Positions 11,946-22,699 of a DNA stretch of 53,441 nucleotides are shown piece by piece. A program made the position numbers and the translations under genes. Every line of letters starts with the position of its first letter. The stretch's first letter is position 1. The notes below the pieces were generated by a model that saw only the letters and a list, made by a program, of their open reading frames with translations, did not search any database and was not told the DNA's origin. The stretch is from Ophryocystis elektroscirrha (taxonomy: Eukaryota > Apicomplexa > Conoidasida > Neogregarinorida > Ophryocystidae): contig JAQIFP010000037.1 in NCBI GenBank assembly GCA_030141585.1, positions 1 to 53,441 on the forward strand, in the 5' to 3' direction.

Positions 11946-13017
11946 ATGACAAATCAGGTTGTCAAATTGTATTTGTTCAAATTGCTATCGGTTTTGTAAG
12001 GTGAATTTTTCAGTATTAATTATAGTTTAAAAGACACAAGACTTGAAATCTTACCAAAAATTTTTTAATGACCAAAAAAATCATTTATCATTTTCGACTA
12101 AATCTAAAAAATTTCTTTGTTGCAATAATTGTCAACTTTTTGTTTGTAGTCCTTTATGTTATTACGTAAGTTATTTTAAACCAATCTTGACTTATTAGTT
12201 ACTCCAAAATATATCTTGGCATCGATTAATTTGCAAAAGTAATACAATTTCACAAAATCTTTGGCGCAAAAAGTAGAATATAATGAAAAGTCAACCTAAT
12301 CAATAGTAAAAATCACAACTATCACGAAACGTTAAGTGTTGCCGAAAAATGTGTTTCTACTATCTTGGATCATTTATATCAAGAGAATATAGATGTGTCT
12401 AATCGGTTTTTATTCCTTTCAAAATGGGTAAGCTGCATAAACAATACTATATTTTAAGGATGTTCCGAAAAATAATAATTTAATTAATATATCACATATG
12501 TTGATGTACGTAAAGTATTTTTAAGTTGAATTTTAGAAAAGCAATGTCTGTTTCATTTTGCCTGAATTGGTTGAATTTTCAAGATTGCAATGATTTATGG
12601 AAATCGGTAGTCTCAGACATATACCTTAAATTAATTTTCTTACAACATGAACGAGTTAATGTTGACGTATCTATAAAAAGTAAAAAATCTCAGCCTGAGG
12701 ACTATTTTTTTAATGTAAGAGCATTATCAGATATCATCGCTGAATGAAATTTATTTATAATCTTTTAGAATACATATTCTAACCAGTATGATATTATTGG
12801 GTACGGTTGCTGTCCTATAATTGGTTTAATTAATCATAATTGTGACCCCGTTTGTGAACTGGATTTCAAATGTTTGGATCATGTTGGAAAATGTTGCATT
12901 CATAAACATTTAATAACTGTTAATGGAAGATTGTTTTGGAAGCCTTTGAATAAATTATTAAGAAAGAAAAATTGTGCCATAGTAATAAGCAAATTGTTTA
13001 AGCAAATTTTCAGCTGA
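11946..13017 (+). CDS. SET and MYND domain protein (SMYD-like)
   Basis: Putative protein-lysine methyltransferase. One exon pair gives a MYND zinc finger: FLCCNNCQLFVCSPLCYY, then ISWHRLIC across a 33-nt intron, with the Cys/His spacing of MYND fingers. Helical exons follow (YHETLSVAEKCVSTILD). Then comes the SET core GYGCCPIIGLINHNCDPVC, matching the 'G.GL.P...L.NHSC.PN' motif of SMYD proteins, preceded by the usual asparagine-rich NTYSNQYDI. The post-SET part is short and diverged, and no clear CxC zinc cluster is visible. The start is uncertain: the ATG at 11946 is the nearest plausible one, but the first junction was not resolved. Substrate unknown. Confidence 0.7.
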
Positions 13018-13412
13018 AAATTCTTAAATCGATATCAACTGGGAGTGAACTTTCTATTGTAAGATATGTTAAATATAAATGATGAGTATTTTAGTCATAT
13101 GTGAATGAGCAGAATTGTTTTAAGAAACGACGTGCTGAATTGAACAAATTTAACATTATTTGTAATTGCAATAGATGTACAAAATCAACACTATGATTTT
13201 ATTTAATTTAACTTGAACTATACTTAAAGTAGTTCTCTTTTTATTTGAGAGTTTTGATGTGTTATCACATTTAATTCAACTAGAAGATATGATATTGCTC
13301 TATTTGAGTATATTTTTTTCTGGAAAATTTCATTATATATATAATATTTACATAATTGTAGCAATTGTGCAAATATAGTTATACAAATTTATATAGACAG
13401 TATTTTAAAATC
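13018..13412. other. Convergent intergenic spacer
   Basis: AT-rich DNA between the 3' ends of the SET/MYND gene (plus) and the KDEL receptor gene (minus). No open exon with protein-like composition was seen on either strand. Confidence 0.5.
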
Positions 13413-14306
13413 TTAAACAACTTTTTGAACAAACGGTAAAACTAACTTTTGCCCATACCATTTACTTAAACTATAATAATAAAAGAAGTCAATATACAAG
13501 GCAACTTGAATCGATCCTCCTATCTAATTAAATTATAATTAAATTATAAATAATCAAACCCAGCAAATTAGACACACATAGTGCTCATTATAATAACGGT
13601 GTATCTACAAATAGGTGAAAATCAAGTTTTATTGATAAGTTTACCCAATTTAATATATAGAAAATTCTGTAGAGACCCATAGAAGCTACGTAGTGTGAAG
13701 TTAAATTTTCGACCTTATAATTTTTTAAAAACAAAAATTTCTAACCTCTCTTTGTTTCTGCAGTAGTATCAATTGAGGCATTATTGAGACAGATTCAAGC
13801 CATATTGAGAAAGTCCAAAAAAACTAAAAATGAGAGATACAAGTTTTGCAATACCTTTGTGAATGTAAATTCTTTTGACGTGAAAATTGTAATAATAAAT
13901 ATTGGTAGCATCATAAATTTGAAATAAGGGAAATTATCTTCTCGCTTATCATATGTTTGACAAACTATTACTTTTTATTGAATATTAATCTTACTGGGAG
14001 TAGCAAACCGCATAAGATATATTAGATATGCAGTTGAAACAATAAAAATTATTTTCATGACTTAAAATTACAATTTCAGAAATGTTTTTACGTGTGTTGT
14101 ATAAAGAAATGAATACAGTAAATAAATCAACATAACGGCAAACAAATACTATAAGATATATTTCCTGCATACAGCATGAAACGCCTAAGTTCCATTTCGA
14201 ATTTTTATTTGATACCAATACAGCTCTTGCTTTTTTTCAATTTCCATATCAGTATTATGATGCTAAATATATGCAGAAAATCACCGATAAATCTTATTAT
14301 ATTCAT
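13413..14306 (-). CDS. ERD2: ER lumen protein-retaining receptor (KDEL receptor)
   Basis: Seven-helix Golgi-to-ER retrieval receptor. After removal of seven short introns the protein aligns along its full length (about 210 residues) with ERD2: start [19 protein letters not shown], then [87 protein letters not shown] and [12 protein letters not shown]. The conserved C.GIS, YLDLFT..SLYNT and WLESV/PQL signatures are intact, which made every junction decidable. It serves proteins with a C-terminal KDEL-like tetrapeptide; one candidate client, ending SDEL, is encoded at 2745-4248. The C-terminus (VLPFVQKVV) differs from the usual lysine-rich tail. Confidence 0.96.
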
Positions 14307-14616
14307 ATTATGTAAATTAGGTGATGAATTTAGTTCAAAAATAGTCAGCGACAATAGTCGCAGTAGGTTTGTCGTATACAAATGGTTCAAATATTTTTAG
14401 GGTAATAGTTTAAAATTAAATTGTGACTTGCAACTTGTTTTGTTCATGCTATATTTTCTTCAATTTTAATTTTTTTGCATTATTCTTTTTTTATGTTATA
14501 TAATCAAAGTATTTTCTGTATAAAATAGTAATAGAGTGTATCATCTTACAAATCATTCATTTGAATGTATTTTATTTCGTTTTGAGGATTGTCTTTCTCA
14601 TAATTTTTATTGCTAT
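14307..14616. other. Spacer upstream of the KDEL receptor
   Basis: AT-rich spacer between the KDEL receptor start codon and the 3' end of the next minus-strand gene. It must hold the receptor promoter, but I recognise no specific element. Confidence 0.45.
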
Positions 14617-15389
14617 TCAATTTTTGAAACCATCTAATATATTATTTTAAGTGAAAAAAAGTTACCTCTCTGTTTTCTTACTTTTGGAAGGAAGTAGATT
14701 TTTTGAAAGTGTTTTAGAATTTTCTTGATTATGCTTTTCAAAAAAGATGGATTTCTTTGAGATACAGAATATCTTATTGAATACATATAAAATTATTCAT
14801 ACTCACGTTGGATGTTATAGAGTTGATCCATAAGCTGTAGATAAATTGTGATTTAGATACTTACTTTCTAGTTTTTAAATTTTTAAAACAAAGTTTATGT
14901 TTTTGATTTTTATAACTTATCAAAAAACCTGAGCTATGATAATTTTATTTACTCACAGTTTTGAAAGTAATCTGTGTTCAACAAAGGACTGAAATGCAAT
15001 AAAGAACGTTTGAATTACGTGTCAATATTTTTTAGCAAAAAACTAATTTGATTATCCTTGCTTTTATGTATAATTAATCTAGTGCTGGTTAGTTGAGCAG
15101 TATATGTATAACTATTCCAAAAATTGTTAATATATGCAGAATAGATTAGTTCCCCATCCTAATGCTGTAGAATTATCTGACAACGTACCAGTGTAATTCC
15201 GCAAGATGTGAATTCTATAGATGAACTACTTTTTTTCAAAATTTTAAAGTCAGTTGTGTTTTTATTAATCGTTGGTTGTTCTTGAACACAAAAAAAATCA
15301 AATTTAATTTCTTTTGTGCCAAATTGTTGTTCTGAGTCGATTTCATTCTTTACTCCAATTATAAGTAAATAAATCAATATAAAATTCAT
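14617..15389 (-). CDS. Signal-peptide protein with PH-like C-terminal region, unrecognised
   Basis: Five or more exons joined by introns of about 30-50 nt. The start MNFILIYLLIIGV looks like a signal peptide or anchor. The body has beta-rich segments (GELIYSAYINNFWNSYTYT, RLIIHKSKDNQISFLL, FLISYKNQKHKLCFK) followed by NLKTRKLWINSITS, which resembles the strands and the 'W...I' C-terminal helix of a pleckstrin-homology fold. A lysine/serine-rich tail ends KNGFKN. I know no family with exactly this arrangement, and the PH assignment is inference. Its start codon lies only 82 bp from that of RPA2, so the two probably share a bidirectional promoter. The long reading across several junctions with no stop argues that it is real. 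Confidence 0.5.
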
Positions 15390-15471
15390 ACTAAATTGGT
15401 CGGAAGCTTAAAGATTAAAAAAAAAATATTATTTTGAAAGAAAAATTTAGTCTAAATAATAAGCTTTGCAT
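15390..15471. promoter_or_regulatory. Compact divergent promoter region
   Basis: Only 82 bp separate the start codons of the minus-strand PH-like gene and plus-strand RPA2. All promoter and 5' UTR signals for both genes must lie here or overlap coding sequence. The segment is A/T runs with no recognisable TATA or Inr element that I would defend. Confidence 0.4.
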
Positions 15472-16126
15472 ATGACAATAAACAACTCCGTCGAAATAAA
15501 ATTCAAGCACGATTATATCAAAGAAGAAAATTCTAAGTTTTTTAATGGTCGCAAAAAAAATTATTATGAAATATTTCAGGAGGATTCGTACCCTATGATG
15601 ACGACAGTTCTGATAAGCAAAATTTCATGCGAGAAAAGAAGAAACTTCAGATACTTAAAATTTCATTTATAAAAAAATTCAATCATTTCAATTTAAATCA
15701 AAAATTAAGTATTTTTGGTAAAGGTTTTTTGTGTATTTGTATTGTTCAAGGTTACTCAATCAATGTATTTAAATTAGTTGGTAGAATATCTTATTTAAAC
15801 TTTTCCGAGGAGTTGAATAAATGGACTATATTGCTCGACGACGCATCAGGTAATAATCAATCTTTTGTAAAAATAAATTAGGAAGTATTGTGGTTGACTG
15901 GGCATTCCACCAGTTTCAGGGTATAATTAATACCGTGAAGTCTAAATGGAGCGTAGAAGAATTTAAAAATTTGGCATTAAATACATATGTTACTGTTTAC
16001 GGGGATTTAGATTATTTAAACAATTCTTTGGATACAGTATCTGCATTTTACGTATCAAAAATTTTATTTTTCGAGGAGGTTCTGTATCATGATATGCAAG
16101 CAGTGTGCTCCATATTAAATAAATAA
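15472..16126 (+). CDS. RPA2: Replication protein A 32-kDa subunit
   Basis: RPA2 is the middle subunit of the single-strand DNA-binding heterotrimer. Exon 1 ends in FFNG and splices to GFVPYDDDSSDKQN, giving the N-terminal 'GGF' motif of RPA2. The OB fold follows: LSIFGYSINVFKLVGRISY (a 33-nt intron lies inside it), NKWTILLDDASG, SIVVDWAF, then NTYVTVYGDLDYLNNSLD and SAFYVSKI, matching the beta strands of RPA32 in order ('V.LVG.I', 'LDDGTG', 'YVKV.G.L'). The usual C-terminal winged helix is shortened or missing: the protein stops about 30 residues after the OB fold. The 5' splice site GTCGCA of intron 1 is not a strong consensus. STN1 is an alternative OB-fold relative, but the GGF start favours RPA2. 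Confidence 0.78.
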
Positions 16127-16200
16127 TAATTTATTGTTTATGTGATTTTCAAATGTGTGAATCTAGTCTGCATAACATTTTTGATGTAACTGTAATTTTC

Positions 16201-16205
16201 AAAAA
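16201..16205 (-). terminator. Pol III T-run terminator of tRNA-Gln
   Basis: Run of five T on the minus strand directly after the tRNA 3' end, the standard RNA polymerase III stop signal. Confidence 0.75.
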
Positions 16206-16277
16206 AGGTCGTACTGGGATTTGAACCCAGGTCGCCAGATTCAGAGTCTGGAGTGCTAACCATTACACCATACAACC
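16206..16277 (-). tRNA. tRNA-Gln (anticodon CTG)
   Basis: 72-nt cloverleaf without intron. Acceptor GGTTGTA pairs with TACGACC; the anticodon stem CCAGA/TCTGG encloses the loop CTCTGAA, so the anticodon is CTG, reading CAG; the T arm is CTGGG-TTCAAAT-CCCAG. The A-box region (TGGTGTAATGG) and B-box (GGTTCAAATCC) are intact and the discriminator is T, as in many eukaryotic tRNA-Gln genes. It sits in the 200-bp gap between RPA2 and glyoxalase II and is transcribed against both. Confidence 0.96.
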
Positions 16278-16325
16278 TAGACATATTAGCCGAGTTAGGT
16301 CAGATAAATTGTTTATGATTTTAAA

Positions 16326-17241
16326 ATGCTTTCAGTAGAAAACTTTTGTGCTGACGTCTATACTTTTCGAGGGTTGAAAGATAATTTTATGTATTTAGTC
16401 TTAGAAAAGTAAATTTCGTTCAAATAAATTTTATTCTAGAGATACAAAAAATGCGGCTTGCATAGATCCTATAGAGCCTGAAAAAATCTTGAATTTTTGC
16501 AAGGAAAAGGATATAAATTTGACAATGTGTTTGACAACACACAATCATTGGGATCATGCAGGTAATTATGTCATATATAATCAAAAATAGAAGGAGGTAA
16601 TGAAAAGCTTAAAAAGATGAAGAACTCTATTGAGTTTGTGAGTTCATTTTATGAGAATACCCCATGCTCAACCAAACTTGTTAAAGACAGAGAAAAAATT
16701 AATTTAGGTTAGTCGAGAAATTAAATCAGATCCATTAGGTCAGCTTACCATTGAAACTTTTCATGTTCCTTGTCATACTAAAGGACATGTCATGTATTAT
16801 ATCACGAAATTCAATTGTTTGGAGCCTCCGATACTATTTACCGGTGATACTATATTTATAAGTGGTTGTGGAAAGTTTTTCGAAGGAACTGCAAAAAACA
16901 TGCAACAAATAGTATCTACAATTAGGGAAAACGTTCGGCCTCAAACTCGATTATTTGTTGGTCACGAATATACTATGAAAAATTTGTTATTTGCGAAAAC
17001 GATTGAACCAGAAAATGTACATATACAAAAAAAAATTCACGAAGTTGCTGAAAAATTGAAGAAAGGTCTTCCCTCTGTTCCAAGTGAATTATCTGAAGTA
17101 AAAAACAAAATTTTACAATGTTCTTCTGCAGGAGTTTCTATACAATCCATTTTTCCGATGTCATTTAACAGAAATTCAAACAAAATTAAACGTAGTAAAC
17201 GAAGAAAATGCTATATACATTTGTCGAAAAATGAAGGATAA
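16326..17241 (+). CDS. HAGH: Hydroxyacylglutathione hydrolase (glyoxalase II)
   Basis: Metallo-beta-lactamase-fold enzyme that hydrolyses S-lactoylglutathione to lactate and glutathione, the second step of methylglyoxal detoxification. Four exons, introns of about 29-31 nt. The metal-binding motif is TTHNHWDHA across an intron, matching THxHxDH; the second histidine lies in HVPCHTKGHVMYY, the aspartate in LFTGDTIFISGCGKFFEGT, and the last histidine in LFVGHEYTMKNL. All expected ligands are present. The C-terminal helical substrate domain ends in a basic stretch (RSKRRKCYIH). No mitochondrial signal is seen (start MLSVENFCADVYTF), so it is probably cytosolic. Glutathione synthetase is encoded at 39452-41572. 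Confidence 0.95.
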
Positions 17242-17318
17242 TTTTAATTAACGATATAAACTGTCACAGTATGGATTCCCCTGTTTGTGTATATTTTTTA
17301 AAATGACTTTTTAGTGTA

Positions 17319-18282
17319 ATGCTAGATAAAATTGAAAAATATAAAGAAGCGTTGTCTTCTGATACTTTAAATGAACCTGAAATTCTAAAAAAATTAGAGA
17401 AATTAAGTGAAATTGAAATAAACCGGGATATTTTAGTGAAAACGAAATTGGGTGTTGCTGTTTACAAGCTTACTCGTCATAATAATAAACAAATTAAAGA
17501 GATTGCTCAAAGCCTTGTAAAGCAATGGAAGTCAGTAATAAACTCAGATTCATCAAAAAAATCTAGATTTGTTGAAAGTAATTATATATATTATACTGTT
17601 ATAATCAGAGTCTAATATTGAGTTTCCTGGACCAAAAGTTTTTGAGGTTTATAGAGACAAAGTAAATTTATAGTTTTGAACTCACCTTAGGTCCGGTCTA
17701 TTTTGTTTCAAGCGTTATATGCATCATTTAACGATCAGTTTGATACAGTACTTGGTGGGAAAATAATATGTAATACGAAATTGACATTCCAATGACTTTT
17801 TAGCAAATATTGAGTCAGAATTACATGAACATTACGTCAAGAAGCATAATAATATTAAATCCTATCATTTGCAAGTTAGAAGTATACGGTTAGTTGTGAT
17901 AATCACAAACGTTTGAAGGTCAAATTTAGCTGATACTAAAAATCCAGACTTTAAATATGCGGTTTATTACGAAAAGATTTTACCATCAGACTTGGTTAAT
18001 ATGTCTAGTATTGATATGGCTTCGGAAACCAAAAAACAAGAGCGTCAAAAAATGAAAAGAAACGCATTGGAAGCTTGTCAGTTAGACTGGGATCTTCGAA
18101 ATCAAAAAAAAACTCCTGGACAGTTTCCGTGTGGAAAATGTAAATCAATGAACACTACGTATTTTCAGTTACAAACACGTTCGTCAGATGAACCTATGAC
18201 GACGTAAAAATATGAAAAAGAGTTTTATTTTTGTTTTAGATTTGTAACATGTTCAGATTGCAACAACCGCTGGAAATTTTAG
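17319..18282 (+). CDS. TFIIS: Transcription elongation factor TFIIS
   Basis: Stimulates RNA cleavage by backtracked RNA polymerase II. The N-terminal LW-type helical domain reads LVKTKLGVAVYKLTRH with SLVKQWKSV. The central domain follows after introns: VYRDKVRSILFQAL, SIRSNLADTKNPDFKYAV, then LVNMSSIDMAS. The C-terminal zinc ribbon is complete: CGKCKSMNTTYFQLQTRSSD, the catalytic acidic hairpin preserved as SSDEP (family RSADEP), and after a 36-nt intron FVTCSDCNNRWKF and stop. Length, about 270 residues, is normal. Domain order and catalytic residues match the family throughout, so this is a confident call. Confidence 0.96.
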
Positions 18283-19247
18283 AAAGCCTTCAATATAAAA
18301 ATAATTTATCAAAGCCTTGATAGTTTTCAAATCTTCCAGCCTTTTTTTTTTACACAAATTGACACCGATTTTTTATATTAGTAAACAAGATAAGAGTTCT
18401 AGTAGTCATATGTGCCCTTCCTTAAATTTTGATCAATACTAATTATTTACTTTTTTCCCTTGATATTATTTTTGGCACTTCAAATGATGTATTTAATACT
18501 AAAGTTGTTAAAGCATAATTTAAGTATTTCTTCCAATTATCAATATAGTGAGACATTAAGTAAGATTTAATACTTAGATAAAACTAAATGAATTCACTGC
18601 ACACAATCACATTCCGAGTTACTTAAATTTATTTTAATTGAAAGAAAACGAAATATACTTATTTAAGAATAATTTTTTTTTTGTAGTTTAAAATTGAAAG
18701 AAGCAATAAAAGCGTGTTTTCAATTGCACAATAAGATGTCTCTATAATATTTTTTTGAAAAAAATTCAAAGATTTCCCGCTCCCTGTAGTGATCAGATTT
18801 AACATTGTTATCTGAATTATACTAAATAACTCATTATTGGATTTTCTAATGCTAGGACAGGGATACGCTTTTACATTTAAAAATATTAAATCAGGAATGG
18901 CAGTAATATAATGACTAAAATTTAAGAATTGGATGTTCTGAAATATAGTTAAGGTTGAAAATTAACAGCCTTAAAAGCTTTGAGTTGAAAGAACATCTTC
19001 TAACCAATTGATCACAAATGGCTCATGAAAGTACAAATCCTCTGTTTTATTGTTCCAGAAATCTTAATTCTTATAATAATTCTCTACTCGTACTGTTTCA
19101 TTTTTTATTAAATGAACGACTTGTTAGATAAGCATTTATAAATTTGCTTCTAAACATCTTTTAAATGAGTGTGAATCATACTTTCCTGGTCAAATAAGAA
19201 AGTAAAAGATAAAGCATATGTATTTTCTATAGAAACTTTAAGTCATC
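18283..19247. other. Long AT-rich intergenic region
   Basis: Nearly 1 kb without a recognisable exon on either strand: scattered poly-A/T runs and no protein-like frame longer than about 30 codons. Presumably holds the TFIIS 3' UTR and the promoter of the next plus-strand gene. Confidence 0.5.
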
Positions 19248-22200
19248 ATGGGATTTCTTACTTCAGGAATCTGCTTGGATGTGCAGGGATTTACATTACG
19301 AAAGGTGTTGGAAAGTAGGCTTATTATATAAAATATTGATTAGATTTCATTGATGTCATCTTGTTTGAGTGATTTGCTAGCTTTTCATTCAAATAATTTT
19401 CAGAATGACTTAATGTAGTTGATTTTGGTTTATTTGTTCAGTAGGTCTACTGCAGTTTGTATAGCTCAAGGAATTAGTAACTTCTGGTTCAATATAATGT
19501 CGAATAAACAATGCGTAAAAGCTCAACCACAAAAAATTTTGCTGTTCAATAGAGGTAAAGTAATATTTAATATAGTTTTTCTCAAAGATTTATTAATCTA
19601 TACAAGTTATGTTGTCGAAAATAGCATCATAAACTGGCAAAATAACAATAAATTACTTACCAAAAAACTTCATATAAACAAATCAACGGGTAAAATAGCA
19701 ATTTTCAGTTTAAATAAGCAACTCCGTGATAAATTATAATTAGCTCAGCGTTAAGCAAATTTGGATACAATCATTTTCAACTACAGATTTGAAACATATT
19801 ACGTTTTCTAACATGATCAAGTTTAACTCTGGATATTATATTCAACTATGTGGTCAAAGTAAAGGTGTCCTATTTATTTATTTAAATTTTGTAAAGACAC
19901 CAGTTCTAAAGATAGCTCAAGTGTTCAAAGTCTTGCTCCAAGTTTTATTCCCGTGTAAGTTTAATTGTGAGAATATGTTTTTAGTTGCTTGGGCTGGGAT
20001 GCAGATTTCAATAAAATCAATGTAAATGTACATCGGGTATGAATCTTGTAAATTTTGACACAACATACTAGTCGAACTTTCAACACATTCCTGTGTACAG
20101 ATGCCCTAATATTGTTGAAGATACAGCTTTGCTTTATTCAGGGAAACGAGTTTTTTCTTTTCTTAATATTTATTCAAATTTTGTTTATCCAGATGTGATT
20201 CATAAACCTCTTGTCGTTCCTGCAATTAGAGGATTGATTGATGGTTTCATATTATTCTCTTCTTCAAACAACGACATAAAAATAAAAGATACTTTGAAGA
20301 AATGTCATATGACCACTAAGCAATATTTTAGTCAATCAGCATTCAATTTTCAGTTTTATGATAATGTAAAGATGTTTCCTTTTGTTATAGCTAATGAGTA
20401 TAAATATCAATTTTATTAAAATTTATAGTGATTGTTGTATCATATACAAGAAGCAATTTCAATTCTTATTATCCAAGTTCAATACTTTCGAAAATCTTAA
20501 TAAAGACGGTTTTCTGAAAAAATTAAAGTTAAACAAATCGAGTTTTACAAGTGAGCTTCATTCAATTGGCAATAAGAAAAACGGTGATCGCTTAAATAAT
20601 TTGATTAGATTGATGTTCCAAGATTTTCTTTTGGTACTCTTCAATATTGTACTGATGTATGTGTAGTGGAAAAGATATAAATCATTTCTGCAACCAATTT
20701 TTGCTATATGGTATACACATGACCAACTTCATTTGCGAAAATTACTTTATAACGTAGACTGGACTTCAACTGATGTATATTTGAGTTCCTTTTCAAGTAA
20801 GAAACAAGATTTTTTCAATTATATGTTAGCTCTTATCAATAAAGGACACTTATCAATTCCACTTATCGAGAAATGGCTTGGAACAACCATCTTGCTTTTA
20901 ATCACGTAAAATAAATAACTCTGTCTCATGTAATAATTTTAAGTAATGGCAACTGTTCAACAAGTATTTTGTCAATGGTTAGCGAAACTGAATTCTAGAT
21001 TATTTAGCTGCAAAGTTATTCACAAGCCATCAAGTTAAAGTTATACAACAAGAAATGGATGTTACAATCTATGTCGTTGATGCTGTTTTCTCCACAAAAT
21101 ACTCTTCTCCCTTCATTTTCGGCAAAATTTGATAAATTTATTATTTACGAAAAGCCTGGAGTAACTATGTAAGATAAGCTCATTCGCTAATTATGTATTT
21201 ATAGTTTAAAAGAAGGCAATCCAACTCTTCATGAAAGATTGATTAATTCTGAAACCAAAGTTAATTGTCTAGTAAATTTTGAAAACTTTTGTTACAGTCC
21301 ATATATTTGGTACTACCAAAACTCAGTAAACTTGGACAATAGACTCCAATTCGAGAGAAAACCCATAATTAAAAGGAAAAAGATTTTCTTTGAAAATCAA
21401 ATAAAAAGTAGTTCAAAATTGATTTTTATTGAAACAATGTGTAAACCAGCCAGTCAAGCCAAGAGAAACCCTAATATAGCAGCAAAGCATCAGGTAGTAC
21501 TGATCTAGTCTAAATGAAATTAGAATTCTCGTGAACAGAGCAGAAAGAGTTTATTGTTGAAAAATCTTGAAAGTATAGTACCTAAAATTTCTCACTATGA
21601 AATTATCTGGAAAACTTTATCTTATTATATTTCTAATAACTTAAGCAATGCTGAAAAGTTCAAACCGCAAAATTCAAATAATTCAACAACCTGGAAGTTG
21701 CAAGCCATTTTCAAAGAGTTGATTGTTCATATATTAGATTATAATTTAATGTCGTATATACAATACTTAGCAAATTTAGTCTTACGGTGCGGTATTTCAA
21801 TTAAGAGAAGATCCACATCAATTATACGGTAAAATAATGATGTACTTATATAATCTTTATCTATCAGAATATCTCAAGTATTTTTGAACGATCAGCATTT
21901 GTCCCGTCATTTACGACAAATAACTAATTTAACGATGAGTTCATCAAAAGCTTATATACCAGATAATAATAACACTTTCAATATATCACGAGATCTGATA
22001 GCTCATCATGCATCGCAAGCAAATATTATAAGTTATAATTGCGCACAGAAGGTGAAAAAGGTTGTTAAAATAGAATGTTTAGAATAAAGTTTTGCCGTTA
22101 TCTAATAAAAAGTTTTATTTAGATTCGTTTTCTATTATTTCAAACTATATGCTTCTTTTTCCTCGGCAAGATCTATATTTAACTCTTAATGAGCTGGCAA

Positions 22201-22358
22201 TGTTTTTAACGATAGTGTTAACTTTTGAAAATCAACTCATTACATATCCTGACACAGTATTGGTATTTCATATCTTGATAACTGTTTCATTAGTCTTATT
22301 TCACAGAAGTACTCCAATTATTAAGAAAGCGCAAAGTAAATCAAGATTGCTACTCTAA
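19248..22358 (+). CDS. Large multi-exon protein, unrecognised (faint Urb2/Npa2-like C-terminus)
   Basis: A chain of at least nine plus-strand exons, each open and protein-like, joined by plausible GT-AG introns of 30-62 nt; the first reads MGFLTSGICLDVQGF. The product would be roughly 800-900 residues, helix-rich and hydrophobic in places (for example FLKDLLIYTSYVVENSI, IIWKTLSYYISNNL). The last exon, with LTLNELAMFLTIVLTF and TVLVFHILITVSLVLFHR, loosely resembles the C-terminal helical region of the pre-60S factor Urb2/Npa2, but this is weak. I see no catalytic motif, zinc cluster or repeat. It could also be two adjacent genes: junctions between 20040 and 21600 were not all resolved. Codon use and intron style match its neighbours. 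Confidence 0.45.
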
Positions 22359-22699
22359 AAATTCTTATGGTATCTTAAATATAATTAAGAATCATCATTT
22401 GACAAAAATGAAATTCTCTTTATTTTTCCTGTCTTTGAATTGTTCAATTAAATCTACTGTTAATGTTAGTAAATCAATATTTATTTGTGATTAGGTAAAA
22501 ATGCTTATGGATTGTGTTTATGGTTTTTGCAACCCTTTGAGTTAATTTTTTTTTTGTTGAGATTTAAAGAAAAGCATATAAAGTTAATAATTTATTTTAT
22601 TTGGCTTTTAAAAATTTCAGTCTTCATAGTATACTAAAAATTTTGTTTATTAGAGAACTGTTAAGTCTGCATGTTCATATATAATAGGCTGAGTCATAA
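22359..22699. other. Intergenic spacer
   Basis: AT-rich spacer between two plus-strand genes. Contains the upstream region of the MORN-repeat gene; nothing specific recognised. Confidence 0.45.
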
